From assembly GCF_000002235.5 (NCBI RefSeq), contig NW_022145615.1:10606891-10670890 (forward strand): a DNA stretch of 64,000 nt, given 5' to 3'. The first letter of the stretch is position 1. Each line of letters opens with the position of its first letter. Positions 35,124 to 48,572 of the stretch are shown one piece after another. Under the pieces are notes generated by a model. That model saw only the letters and a program-made list of their open reading frames with translations. It was not told the DNA's origin and did no database searches. Source of the stretch: Strongylocentrotus purpuratus. Lineage: Eukaryota > Echinodermata > Echinoidea > Camarodonta > Strongylocentrotidae. The position numbers and the translations under genes were made by a program.

Positions 35124-36200
35124 TTAAAGTGACTCGGTAACATTGTTGAAGGTTGATGAAAAAATTGCGTAATTTTTGTATGAAATGTTACTTCTTATAT
35201 TCCTTTTAATGTACTAACCCTCTATTACATGCAACAAATCCTGAAAAGATTCTCAAACTACAAAGATATTTATGAACACTGTGCGACACTCTTAAACAGT
35301 GAATTTTCCCAACCATTTTTGAATTTTCTCAACCGTTTTTCCATGAAAATAAGACATAAGACGTCCTTTTAAAAATCTTTCAACAGTTAAATATCTGGAA
35401 TGGTATATAGAGCCAATTCATTGCTTTGTGAAGATTTAAATTTACATAAAATTGAATTGAATTGTAATAATATAGTTTGGAAAATTAAAGGGATAGTTGA
35501 GTTCTGCTGCAGAGGGTGCATAATAATTTGTGTGTAAGATAATGAAAAACTGAGTAGCAAATTTGAAAGAACAGACAATTTAAATGATAAAATCATCTTT
35601 GTTTGATCAATATCGGTTCAGGGACGGCTGAAATATCCATACATATAATGCGTTCTAATACTTGTGTACCACAACAAATATTAGATAATTTGAAAAGGCC
35701 GTTGAAAAAACGAAATATCGCCTTTTACGTCTTATTTCAGCCAATGGCGATGTTGGCTTTCTTGTTGGCATTTTCGTGTTGGTTATACTACGCGCAACCA
35801 GCCGGCCCATCTATTGTTATTTTTAATTAAATAATTAATTAACGGTCACCATATTTTTTGAAAGTGGAGCTGAATTGGTATATGATCCTATTGGCTAAAT
35901 TTCACACATTTTTGGGTCTAAAATTACTTTCATAGCAATTGTAGGTTCTAAGGGCTCTAGAAATGTCATATATAAGAATAAAAGCAATAACCATGCACTT
36001 TTGGAGGCATTTGTGATCTGAAAACAGAACTCAACTTTCCCTTTAAGGAATCGATCAGATCAGTTTTTCCCAATTGTTATCATTGATAATGGTCTGTTCT
36101 CACTCGAACTTTCGGATTATCTTTAATTGTACATCTAGCATTGAAGTCACTACCTCAGCGCCATTTCCTCTCATCTGAACATATTACCAAGTTCCTTTAA
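35124..36200 (+). mobile_element. TTAA miniature transposon, family B copy 1, interrupted
   Basis: Outer TTAA at 35124-35127 and 36197-36200. The termini carry a shared GGTAAYAT theme. Its two halves (35124-35484 and 36047-36200) together match the uninterrupted copy at 57783-58293. A family C element sits between them. Confidence 0.85.
35485..36046 (+). mobile_element. TTAA miniature transposon, family C, nested in family B
   Basis: Bounded by TTAA (35485-35488 and 36043-36046), with terminal inverted repeats TTAAAGGGATAGTTGAGTTC and its reverse complement differing at one base over 22. The empty site is visible in the other family B copy at 58135-58138. The 75-codon frame inside (35603-35830) has no transposase features. 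Confidence 0.93.
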
Positions 36201-37563
36201 GGGGTCCCTGAAGCAGGTATAATGCATTTGAGAGTGACAGAACCTTTCAAGGAAGTGATGCTTAGCAACCAACGATTGTAGGAGACCGTATAAAGGAATA
36301 ATGTTCAGGATACAGCAACATTATTTTGGCAATGACGCAAGTTTATTCTGAATAGATCTAAGCAGTAGAAACACCCAAAGAAAACACACACACTAAGTGG
36401 ATTATTACTAAAAAGACTATGCGAGACATGCCTATTCGGTGCATCTTTACCAAAAGGAAGAAGAGACTTAAAAGTCTTTTAAAAGGACAATTGTCTCAAC
36501 AAATCAACAAATACAAGACGGTTTTGACATAAGACTTTGTATCTTGTATTTCGATGCAAATTAAAAAAATATAATTCGAAGTCGGACCACCTGCACAAAT
36601 TTCATTAAGTTCAGTAGTTGACATGCCGACCTTCAATGTTCGTAATTTTATACGATGGTTTGAAGTTATCATTACTGTAATTTCATTCATTCATTTTATA
36701 TTTTGTAATGAGTGCAGGGGCACCCATGTTTACGTTTTAATATAACTTCTTTATGATTCAGTCTTCTTTTGACCATTTTCGTTATTTGTTGTACACACAT
36801 ACACAGATGTGCGGCAAGTGTCTATACATAAATCTGTCTGTGAATTCAGTTTTTTTTTTTTTTGGGGGGGGGGGAATAAAGTCAATTCAATTGCATCTTC
36901 AATCATCAATCCAAAATGACCAAATCGTTGAGCGCAAATTCTTAATGACTCAGAATAAGCTGATTCACCCTGAATGGTCAAGAGTTTTCGGATTAAGATC
37001 AAGAGGATTAGGGATCCCCATCCCATCCGATGACGACATGAGGAGGGGTAATAGCTGGTATACATTCCAAACGGATTGCCGCAGTTCAGGAGCTAGGACA
37101 AACAGGAAGGACTAAAAATCGGCTGAATCATTGTCTCCAGTTTCAAAAAACAGAGTGCGTAAAGCTTGGAAACATAATGTAAGCGGCGTTTATAAGGGAA
37201 CCCTAATAGGGGTATCATAATGTCAAACTAATTCATACTATGTCAATTTTCGAGGTAATTTAGATCACTGAATGCACATACTTTGATCCCCTTGAACCTA
37301 TATTCAACTTCTAAACTTTGTTTTTATCGGTTCATTATACAGCTAAGTATATTCATCACAAATATATTTAGGAGACATATTAACATTCTTAAAGGACCAA
37401 AGATTTTGGGATTCTTGGAGAACTTTATTTTACATCCCTTTATAGAAGAACGAAAGATTGATTTAGGAACATGGGGATAAAGACAATGATGAATATAAAA
37501 CGTATAGCATGGGGCAGTGTATTTTAAATAGTAGACCATCCAATGACGTCAAACTGACATCAG
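36201..37563. other. Intergenic, nothing recognised
   Basis: A T/G homopolymer junction lies at 36850-36873. Overlapping frames on both strands at 36751-37115 (104 and 120 codons) lack motifs or splice context. Confidence 0.5.
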
Positions 37564-37689
37564 AGACTTTTAGATTTGCCCTTCGACATAGTGGATTGCT
37601 ACGTGTGATGTCCTTTAAAGGCACTGGCAGTGCGTTAAAAGGACGTGACACATAGCAATCCACTATATCGACGTGCAAATCTAAAAGTC
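37564..37689. repeat. Palindromic foldback element
   Basis: The left arm runs from GACTTTTAGATTTGC through ATAGTGGATTGCTA to TCCTTTAA. It is mirrored on the right by TTAAAAGGA, TAGCAATCCACTAT and GCAAATCTAAAAGTC. Arms are about 55 bp with a loop of about 15 bp. Likely a small foldback transposon. Confidence 0.9.
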
Positions 37690-40600
37690 CTCATTGTATT
37701 CCATGACTGCCAAGGAGGTTGGGGACTCAGAAAGCAATTACGCAAGACATCATATCAACCTTACGTAATACTGCAAATAAGGATACATAAAAGTTTTGCC
37801 TAGCAAATATTTTAAATATCCAAGAGAGTATAAATGAAGAGACCGTTTGATTCCGAGAGGCCTGTGCAATTTCTTTCGAATGGCTAGAGCCCATCTAGGG
37901 GAGAGGGCTTGTTAGAATAGATATTGTAGCTTCAGTCAGCTATTTAAAATATTAAAATATATAACAGGGAAATTTTTCCAGGCGTATTTGATATTCTCGG
38001 TTGGTTAGGTTGATCTAAAATACCTTCTTCAAAGCTGTAAATGAACGATTTGTGCCACCAAAATATTCACTGGTACCAATTTAGAGATAGGTCGATTGGC
38101 CTACAAGCCCCGTCTCCTATCTTGGCTTTCCATTTGGCACAGGTTCCCTAAGGAATACGAGGGCGTGGTTGAGGAACCAAAAAAGGCATCTCTCCCGTCG
38201 CTTACGCTAAGATCCTTTACCAATGCCCCTGAGATGAAGTAAGTTTATAGGATAAGTGATGGCGTAGATATGGGGACCAGGGGAGCCCGCCATCTCAAAA
38301 GGGAATGACATGGGGGAGGAAATAGAGAGGACGAAAGAAGAGAGAACGTGAACAGAACGTCATTCCCACACCCTTTTCTTATTCGACTGCCTCGCATTTC
38401 AACCTCAGAGTAGATCCACCTCTTCCCACCCCCATCAATGATACAAGTCCCCCCTCCCCCCCAAGCTAGATCCAAGATATGCCTCATGAAATGAGGTCTT
38501 CATAGATCACAAGCCGGAAAGCGAATTGATATAATCAAATGAATCAGAAAGCTACATCAAGAGTTTGAAGGGCGGGAATATTACTCATAAAGGAAACCTC
38601 CCACTACCAGATGACGTGGGGGGCTTTAGTTTGAAGGTACTACTGTTTGTTACTCTGCTAATAAGCAGACATGACATAGAGACTCAGTGTATGATACGAT
38701 CATCGGTCTTTGCAGGCAGGTCTATTAGGATTCACATGAAATCTATCATGGAGGCGTCATTTTAATAGTCACTGTACACTTTGCAAAGAGTACGGTGTAA
38801 ACCCAGTGTTTAGTCTGCCGCCAACTCGTAATCTTCATTTACAGATATTCGGGATAGGCTGGAAAAAAACCCTTTGAACATTAACAGAATAAGAAGAGGA
38901 AGTAAAAGAAAAGATCATATATTTAAATACATAACAGCTTATGTCGCAAGAATATGGAATATCAGTGATGCTCGCCGATTTATTTTAATGATCATGAGTA
39001 CCGATTTTCTTCAGATCCGATAGAGTATGTTCCTAGTATTTGTTTACAACAAGTTTTATGATGGGTTATATTTATGAGATTGATCAAAGGAAGTTGTTGG
39101 GATGAAAAAGATGTAATTCTTAAACTTAAAGTTCCAGTATTGTTATCGATGGAAGACTATCGGTGTATGATACACCTCCGGTTGTGCAGGTATAGGTGAT
39201 GACGCCATTTTGGATGACGCCCAAGCGTTGACAGCCTTAGGTTGTGTTCCTCATGACAGTGTGCCTGACTGCATTGCATAAATCGTGATGTAGGTAACAT
39301 GGTCAACATGGTAAAGAGAACCTAATGAACATGTGATTGCATCTCCCTAGGCTCCCGATCCCCGATGGAATTGGGCTCCTAATAGTCCGGGCTGGAATCC
39401 TCTATCTGATTAAGGGTGAAGTTGCGGCGTCATTTCGGTTAATGTGAAAAGAATGACTGTGAAGTACATTAAGTAATACTGTTAACGTACAGGAATAGTT
39501 TTTCAGAATCGACCAGACACTTTATTTCACAGTTTATGTGTTCATCTTTTATGTCTATGTAGTTTAATCTAATGTGCAACATACAATTTGCAGATCCCAT
39601 TTCGTGCTTATAACGTCCATGCCAGCTATGTCGATCAATGCAGCTCAAAAAATAATTTCGCATCAGAATTATGATGAGGTCAATATGTTTGGAGACCACA
39701 AACATTCTCAAAATATGACTTCATTACGTGAAAAAGTTTATAATCATATCTCAAACTCGATGTTTTCGCTGTTGACGGGCTTTACAGGGTACATCACTGC
39801 TTCTCTTGATATAGTCGCTGTTCATTAAGCTTCATCAAAAGTAGCCATAATCAGAACTTTTCACTAGATTACAAATCATTAATACATCACCCTGATTCCA
39901 TCAAGATTAATCTGGATTTTGTTTTACTCGTTTAATTTTCCTACCATATTAGGGGGATTTTTGATGAGCAGTGATTACAAATGTAAATGCAGGTAATGAT
40001 GTTCCAGATTTCTAATAAATCCGTGAATCATATTTTACTTGTAATTCTTTTTTATCCAAAAGTATGTACCCTGGTATATCTAAAGGGGATGAAAAGAGAT
40101 TTCCATCAAACGAAATTACAAAAGATAGCTACCGTCAGACCTGGGATATGCATATTTGTATCACCCGGTATAAAGTGGCGTATTGAATAATCTCTTTACC
40201 CAGGCTACACCCATGACTCATATAAAATGTAGTTATTAATCAGGGGATTTATTTGAGCCCTTAATCTCTCCATTTCCTCTCGGTTGGTATCCAAAACAAA
40301 ATTCGATAGATATGATAAAATGTATAAACTATCAGGAATTTCCAAACGTGCACCAAACTTTTAGTAATTCCCAGTTTATGATAATTATGGAAAGGGTACT
40401 TTAAAAACTCAAGTGTTTAACATGTTTAAATCAGAATTTAAAGGTTCAAGAAGTGACAACATTTCGAAGCTGTTACCGGTGTATTAAAATTTCGCGAAAC
40501 GTTTTCACTTCTCAAAATTTGTAATTGTTGCTTATTTAGAGTGTCAAATATATATGTATGTACATATAAATAATGTGCAGAGACATAAACATAGATAGTC

Positions 40601-43600
40601 AACATCTACAGTGTGGAACTCTACAGATAAATGGGCGAAGTGCTGATTGTTCATATTAATTTAACGTGAACTAGCAACAATGTCAATATGCACTACACCA
40701 GTACCGTTATGTTGCATATTATGCACTAGTAGCTCTAGTAACGGACTATCTCCAACTGACTTGCCAAAAAGTGAAGAGAAAGAAAGAGAGAGAGAGAGAG
40801 AGAAATAGGGAGAGAGAGAGTATGGAGAAGAGAAAGCAATGTTGAAAGAAGAGGGATTATACTACTTCCCATATCCTTCACTCAACCAACAGCTTTGTTT
40901 TCTCGCATTTAATCTGGATAATATTGCTAAAGCTTTCCATCAACAGGAATCATTCTCTATGTGTATTTAGCATCCAAAAAGAATGTAAGTGAACAAAAGT
41001 ATCATAATGTGTTTGCAATATGCAATATATAGGCAAAGAATTTAACTGTTTTTAATATATTAGGAACAGTACCCATGTTTCATTTATTGAAAATCCTTAT
41101 CGACGTCGGGATTTGGATTATTCTCATTCATATTTATAGCGTTTTCCTCGCACATATTTGTAGGTCACCCCATCCTTCACCCTCAAATTAGCATATCTGA
41201 AAGACAAGAATTTCTTCTCAAGACCTGCAGAGGTCGCTATAACGTTTACATCTTTCACCGATGTTGCTCTGTTCACTTAGAACTTGACTTTCAAGAATCA
41301 ATCGGCAAATAACATTTAATTAATTCTGCTGTTTTCAATCCGAAAGTGAAACATGCCTATGCAAACTAGAATCAGACATGCACCAAGATGAAACTTTATC
41401 TTTTGCGAATCGGCAGCGAGGTCAGACTAGATTTCCTTCTGTCATATCCCATTTCGTACTAAATGTCGACTTGCTACTTAAAAAGCAACAACGAACCGTT
41501 GAAAACAGAATTATATATTATCCTTTAAAAAATGTCCCTTGCCCTGCAAATGTTGTACACAAGATATTAAATGTAAAACTAATGAACTTGGCAACAAACA
41601 AAACTCCTTTTCTTTTTTAGATATGGAGACCAAAACCTTCTATTATGATATCGTTTTTTTCCCAATATGATTATATGCTACATGATATGGTGGTGGTGGT
41701 TATTTTTTATTTAGAAATGTAGGGAAAACACGATCGCAGCTATTTACGAAAAATCAACTTGAGGCAATTATGATAGCCCTGGCCATCACCTATTGCAATG
41801 TGCGGAAATTACAATAACGTATTAATTATTCCGAACGTGATTTATACACGATATACAGAACGCCTTTAACATTGCCCTCGAGTTGATTTCTCGAAGGTAG
41901 TTGCGACTGTGATTGATGTGCTTTACCTATTTGTGTGCATTTTATGGGCATTCTTAGGTATTCAATGGATGAATTTGACCAATAATTGAAATGATAAATT
42001 TAATTGGCCTATCATTTAATAACATGAAGATATTTTACAACCAAAGTCCAAATGATGTCTTCATTTGATTCGTTAGGGTATTATTCAAGGGAATGCAATA
42101 CAGGAAATGCATTATTTATTGAAGTTCTTGAAATCAGATACTCCTTTTGTTCGTAATATGTTCGATGTATGCATCACCTTTTTATTTTTATCTTCCTCTA
42201 ATCTGAAAAGGATCCTAAGAATAACGCGATAAGTATCTATTTAAATATAAATAGACCACTCTAATCATAGTAGAAGATAAACGATCCTAATGACAGATAA
42301 GCTTTTTTAACACTGATGGAGAGATATGATATTCGTAATCAATAATACATGATTCCACTCCAAGTTTATATTAACTATACTTTCCATATGACACGTGATC
42401 AAAACATTATTCATGAGAATTTAACAAAACCGCCCACTACAGCGGTCTAATTTTGAACCGCCCACTGAATATTATCAAGTCGCTTCAACGGAATACAGAC
42501 AGCAAAGGTTATGCCGCCCTCTTTGATTTGATTTGGACTTGGGCTTTTATAGTCGTTTAATTAGAATAAACTTAATTTACAATACTGATTAAACAAGAAT
42601 AATTTGTTGTTAGAAAATTGAAAGAGTTTGAAACGATGTCTAAATAAGTCACCCATCTCCGTCGTTTTGTATGTCTCTTTGTTTAACCATATATTTCTCC
42701 CCTTGTCCTCTTTTTCAGTGTGTATGCTTTTTCCCTTTTCTTTGTTTATATATCTCATTGACTTTTTTCTATCCTCTTTAGGTGTTACCATTTTTATCTC
42801 CTTGTATGTTTATGTTTGTTTGTTTGCTTGTCTTTCTGTCTCCTTTTGTCCCTCCCTCCCCCCCCCCCTCGAACCCTCTCACCTTCTCTCTTTATAATTG
42901 ATAGGTACACCTCAACACAACAGCCAAATAAAGATAAGTAAAATAAATCCAAATTATATTCAATTGTGTTTCATTCATCCAAGTTCATAATAAGATAATT
43001 CTGATGCAATCATGTAAAGAGAATGATACCAGTAGCACGCCCTCACATGATCATAATGCGTCTATGATGTAAATTGCCGTTATCAATATATATATAGAGA
43101 GAGAGAGAGAGACAGAGCCGATTTTGGGCATTATGGTGTTAGATATTAGTGTTGTCTCTACAAAGAAAACACTGATTAATGTCTCATTTGGAAGGTTTTT
43201 TTAATGATAGGATAGTATTCAATTCATTAACATTCACTTAGAAGATGAATGAAATATCACCATGTACTGTATGAAACATACAATGCTAATAAAATTGATG
43301 CTTCGAATTAGCAACGATTCGTAAAGTAAGTATATAGGTAACTGTCTTTTGAACTGTTATACATAGAATATCTGTTTGATATAATGTCAAGCAGTATGTT
43401 GAAACTACGAGATAATGTAAGAATCATACTGATTCTGATACTAATGTTGCTATATTGAGTGAGTTTTAAAATTGTTTCTTTTTTAACAAGAAACTGCATG
43501 CAGTTATATGCTTTTAATGCAGGAAATGAGTTGCTAATGCTAAACAAAGTATTCATAAACTTACGAAAGCGGGTTAACAATTTTATTCCTTCCTCTTCAT

Positions 43601-44028
43601 GTGTTTCCACTCAGATGATTCGATATATGACGATCATATAGCAACAGACTATACATTGTTATGTCATCGTTAAAATATTTACAAACTACACAAAGGTATA
43701 TAAATGACATGACATGGGAATCCATGCATTGTATTAGCAGCATATCTATGTCTATAAAAGGATTTTAAACAATAACGTAGAAGAAAGAAAAAAGTGTCAT
43801 TGAAAGAAATGCTTTAAGGGAACGAAATATTTGATGAAACTGAGTAATAATAAACTGAGTTTTAATAATGGGCCATTTTTACCATGCTCATAAACATATG
43901 TAAATATAATATTTAAATTATCATTGATTATAAAGGAAGGGGAGCGTGTGAAAAGAAAGAAGAAACAGAGAGAGATTAATGGAGAGAAAGAAGAATATAT
44001 ATATATACATATATGTAGTATATACATA
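37690..44028. other. Intergenic, microsatellites only
   Basis: About 6 kb without a recognisable gene. GA repeats lie at about 40784-40820 and 43092-43112, and GGT triplets near 41690. Small frames throughout (for example 41378-41620, 42628-42897) look like chance or simple-sequence translation. Confidence 0.5.
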
Positions 44029-44046
44029 TTTAGAGAGAGAAAGAGA

Positions 44047-44082
<36 letters not shown>

Positions 44083-44412
44083 GAAATAGAGATTCAGATT
44101 CAGATTCAAATTAATTTTATTGGTCCATTTGGAAATTCAGTTGTTGGCATTACATAAAGCACATGAACAATATACAAAAATAGATAATACACAGTAGCAA
44201 ATGTACAATGACATAGATAGAGAGAGATAGATATAGAGAGAAAGGAATAGAGAGAGGTTGATAGAAAGGAGAAATGGAGAGGAAGAGAGAGAGAGAGGGA
44301 TAGGGGGTGGGATGAAGATATAAAAAAAAGAGAGAGAGAGAGAGAGAGAGGGAGAGAGTATAGAATGGGTGAAGATAGAGAAACAGAAAGAACGACAGAG
44401 ACAGAGACGGAA
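44029..44412. repeat. GA-rich simple repeat region
   Basis: GA runs at 44029-44090 and 44218-44412, separated by about 130 bp. They create the apparent Ser/Leu-rich minus-strand frames here (up to 186 codons). Confidence 0.93.
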
Positions 44413-44673
44413 ACAAAGTAAAAGCAAGAAGAATCTATTTGGGAGAACGTGTTCGGCAACGGAGCCCTTTTGATACAAGTCACTCCATTGTGACACGGAC
44501 GCACGTGACAAGCAGTAAATAATATTGTCAGAGGATGAACTGACTCTGACCTAAAAAAAACTGCTGCATAATCCAGTATGCCTTGATTTAGATTGTACAA
44601 TTGTTTGATCTCATTATTAATTTGCCGATGTCCCTGTCCCCATGCGTTTGGCGAGCACTGTCCCAAATATTTG

Positions 44674-44999
44674 TTAAAGGGTACGGTTACTTTGTCTCAG
44701 ATTCTGAAACAAAATCCTGGATTTAGCTCATGCTGCTATGACAATTATATACCTTTATATTCATTCAGGAACCCCATGAATTTTACAAGCCGATCGCCTG
44801 TCTGATTATCAAGATATTTATGATAGGAAATCAAAATTTTAAAATTCGTTTCCTAACGGTTCTTATTACACTACAGTCAATTGGAGTAAATGAGTTTGGT
44901 AAAACCGGTCAGTCAAAGATTTTTACTTTTTCGAGGCACTTCATGATCATTTTGAAGCGCATGCATCTCAGATCTAACATTGTTAAACGATGCATTTAA
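44674..44999 (+). mobile_element. TTAA miniature transposon, family A copy 3
   Basis: TTAA at 44674-44677 and 44996-44999. Contains the family A blocks AAACAAAATCCTGGATTTAG and CCGATCGCCTGTCTGATTATC in the same order as at 8401-8786, with a deletion near its right end. Confidence 0.87.
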
Positions 45000-45162
45000 A
45001 GTCAAGTTCTTGCTAGCATATGATTCGTCACTTCATTTTGAAAGGGGCACAGTTTGCATATTGTGTAATGAACCGTCTATCTATGATGTCAAATGTTATC
45101 TTCATGTCAAATTGTATGATTTGATAGGTTATTACCGGTTATACATTCTCTTCTAAGTCCAC

Positions 45163-45257
45163 TCACTCTCTCTTTCTCTACCCCCCTCTTTTCTCCCACA
45201 TCTCACTCCCTTTGTCCCCATTCACTCTCTTCTCCCTTTCTCTCTCTCTCTCTCTCA
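45163..45257. repeat. CT-rich simple repeat
   Basis: Interrupted CT/TC tract of about 95 bp. Confidence 0.85.
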
Positions 45258-45439
45258 TTTTCCTCCTCTATTCTCCGAACCATTTTTTTTGTACATACAT
45301 TATTATATTAACTTCCCTACATGATTTCCCATTTCTGAAATCGAAGATCGTTGTCTCACTGTATTTCTTTTATATTTAATTATTCGCTGTCCACATCATA
45401 ACTCCACGAAGTAGGCAGTGAGATCACTGAACACTTCCT

Positions 45440-45623
45440 TTAAAGCCTGTCTGTACTAGTTTGGCCAGAAAGGATTAGACCACCCAGCGTGGTCACTGAC
45501 AGGTCAACTCAGCTCTCAATTAACATAAGAAAAAGAGGATCATGGGGGACCAACAGGCACCGATTGGGGAAGTTTTCTACATAGAGGGAGCAAGTAGCTA
45601 CAAATAGTACAGAGTGGCTTTAA
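45440..45623 (+). mobile_element. TTAA miniature transposon, family F copy 2
   Basis: 184 bp with TTAA at 45440-45443 and 45620-45623. Ends TTAAAGCCTGTCTGTACTA and TAGTACAGAGTGGCTTTAA form imperfect inverted repeats. The body matches 29417-29611. Confidence 0.85.
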
Positions 45624-48240
45624 AGGTTGATCGTTCCGTTTCCCGATCAATACCCAGGAATACTTTGGGATGAACTGACGTAATAAAAAACAGAAGGCAA
45701 TCAATTTCCTGACGAATGCTTTTCCCACCCCTGATCGCCTCGATAACACTAAATAGTACATAGTAATAACTCACAGCCATGGAACCCCACGGTATTTAAC
45801 CCATCAAGTTTATTTTGGTCACGACCATATCCGACGCTCCTTAAAGAGTTCGGGCTATTTTTAGGAGTCTATGGTTTGCTCTATTTGACGTAGGTAACTA
45901 ATTCTAAAGCCGGTAGAAACCCTAACAGACCGGGTGATGTCTCTGAGTCAGCCCCTGTATACTTGACCCAGGTGGACCCACGTGTTAACTAGAGGTTAAA
46001 GCCGACAAGACGATTGCCAACACATTCAAGAAATTAACATAAGCCTGGGGTAATTTCAATACTCTATTGTATTGTGTATATAAATTGTGTAAGGATTATG
46101 TGTTGGGTAATTATCATGTTAGCATTCATCGATATGTGAAACACAAGGATACCGAAATTTGTTTTAATTAAAAAAAAAAAGGTTGTTGAGATCGTGTGCA
46201 ACTTTGAGAACTCGCAGTAAAGCTTTATTTCAAGAAAACGTTTTAAAAATTCGCATAACCATGTAATCTTTACAAGAACTCAGTGGGAAAGCTTATTCCG
46301 TTTATATTTAAAAATGAAGCTTTATGGAAGAAGAATACGACATACCAATAGCAATGGGGATGCCATACACGGGTATGTACTCACGGGGGCATTGTTTGAG
46401 GTAAACAATAATAAATGTAGGAAATGTTGTACTCGATACGCAAAATATAGTGGACTCTTCTATGCTTCGACAAATTTGGCCCACTATTTCCTGGTACTTA
46501 CTTTATGTCCGTTCAATATGTAAATATGTAAATACTCCTTCTTTAACACGCAAATTCGAATTAAAATTCAAATGTTATTGATTTCAATCCATTTCAATAC
46601 ATGTTGTCACCGAATTGCATTAAGGAATGGTGGGGGGGGGGGGGGGGGGGTGAGGCGCAATAAATCCCAGAACTCCGCATCTCCACTCAAACGGTCAACT
46701 ACTTAGATCTTTCTACATTACAATGCTTGTGTAGAAAATCGAAATTTGAATACCTGTCCGCAAAAGTACAAAAACAATCAGTTTATCTCTATAAACTCGA
46801 TAAACATTTGGAAGAAATGAAACAGGTGCTAGTTTATTATCAGGTACTTTTAAAGAAACTAATGGTTTAGACTTGATTTTGTGTTATAAAAGTCACGTCA
46901 GTATAAGAATTAAAAACAAACACACATACATTTGTTTGTAATTAATGTGATACAGCCCTAAATTATCATGGCGGAAAAAATGTTCCCTATTGTATATACA
47001 TAAGGGCGCAAGTATATAAAGTGATCGTACATGTTCCTTCTCCCTTCTCGAGTATGAACCATCTAACCGATATGTTATGTATCCTATGAAAAGAGAGTCT
47101 TGTGCTTGGACTTTTGGTACAATTTTGTCACAAATTCTTCGAAAACCCACCTTAACCTCTTCCTTCCATCTGGTAAACAAGTAATCACATGAGGTTCACT
47201 CACAACTAGTATTGTGTGTTGATTTTTCATCTTTAACCGAACTTGGAAGTCTTATAATTTTGATTTCACCTGATCTGCCATTCTTACATCACTCAAGACT
47301 GTAATTAAGCTTTTCCTCACTGTGTGAACCCTTTAAGACTGGTCATATTAATCAAGCGTTTTGGCGTATCAAGACACAGGCGTAAATCCGCTCTTTCCGC
47401 AGTCCAAACTTGTCACTTCGCCGGTCTCGGCATGTAAGTTGCGCTAATAGGAGAGGCACCCAGCAAAGTCTCTGCTGAAATTCTGTCGTAAATACTTCCA
47501 AGACACTTGTCTCCCTAACAAACTTTAAACGAGCCTCCCACGATGTCTGAATTAACAATTAAATCAAGAATAAATCAAACACATAAATGAACGTTATATC
47601 CTAAAAATTAACTGGGGAGGGGATATAATGTTACAGACTGCTGAAAGCAGTCCTATAATTGTGTTCTTCTTAAACTGTTGTAAAAGTCTACAATGTTTTC
47701 CTGCAATCAAATTTACTGATATGTTTTACAAAAACATTTAAAATAGGTAAATAGGCTATAAGGCCTACTTTAAACTGATAGGGAGTACGCCGCCTCTGAT
47801 AGTATTACGATTATTAGTATACTTGACTATTGCCCACAGAATTTGCCAAGCTCAATGCCCTCTCGAAGACTTTTCTTGTTTTTCCGAAAATGTTGAATTA
47901 TGAACACGTATTCATAACAAATAATTAAAAATTATTTGTTTCTGAATGCGTAAGGCTGTCTACTTGATGATGATAGCATTAATGTATTAGAACATTAGAT
48001 GTAGTGCTTTAAATTCATCATCCGCAACAACAACATATTCTATGTGAATTGTATGCGGCCATGAACATGAGGAATCTCTTCTACATGTTATAATGATTGA
48101 CTCCTTTCATTCTTATCAAAATCTTCGTATTCGAATAACATACCATACTTCGCAGATCCTATTAAAGGCCCTTCAACACTTACACTGATTTTGTACTAAG
48201 ATATTCCATGCATTTATTCGTATTTTTCCCTACTAATTTA
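45624..48240. other. Intergenic, nothing recognised
   Basis: A G19-20 homopolymer lies near 46631-46650. No gene recognised. Confidence 0.5.
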
Positions 48241-48508
48241 CCAATTTGAGATGGGAAGAAGTAGAATTAAGTGGAGTTTCCAATAGGTCCCGCCCTTAAG
48301 TATGAACATCCTTTTGTCGTGTTTGTTGTTTTCGTAGTATGTAAAGTACAGGTACACACACTATTACTAAAATGCGAAATATTCCTCCATATTAGTGGAC
48401 CTTTGGATTGTCGTTGAGCTTCTTCTTTGATCAGTTTCAAGAATCAATCAAGTTGTTGAAAGTAGTATTTATATGATTTTGAGGATCTCGGAAATAAAAA
48501 AAACTACA
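48241..48508 (+). promoter_or_regulatory. Candidate promoter and 5' UTR of the Ser/Glu-rich protein gene
   Basis: CCAAT at 48280-48284 and a CCGCCC box followed by TTAAGTAT at about 48290-48303 form a plausible core promoter. TACACACACTATTACTA (48353-48369) is identical to the 17 bases immediately before and overlapping the p16 start codon. A near-CArG CCATATTAGT (48387-48396) lies next to an ETS-like ATTCCT. The transcription start is unknown. Confidence 0.4.
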
Positions 48509-48572
48509 ATGGGATGTCATGTTCTGGTGTACTCCATTTGCACATTAGTTTGCTACACATACGCTGTCTGCA
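48509..48572 (+). CDS. Secreted Ser/Glu-rich acidic protein, exon 1 (signal peptide)
   Basis: ATG in good context (A at -3, G at +4) starts 64 coding nt for a hydrophobic leader (MGCHVLVYSICTLVCYTYAV, then Cys). A GTGAGT donor begins at 48573, leaving phase 1. The exon is too short to appear as an open reading frame of notable size. The pairing with exon 2 at 52309 is inferred from phase, strand and the signal-peptide logic seen in the two sister genes. Confidence 0.68.

Noticed and set aside
44106..44666. 186-codon minus-strand Ser/Leu-rich frame
   Set aside because: Produced by translation of a (GA)n microsatellite.
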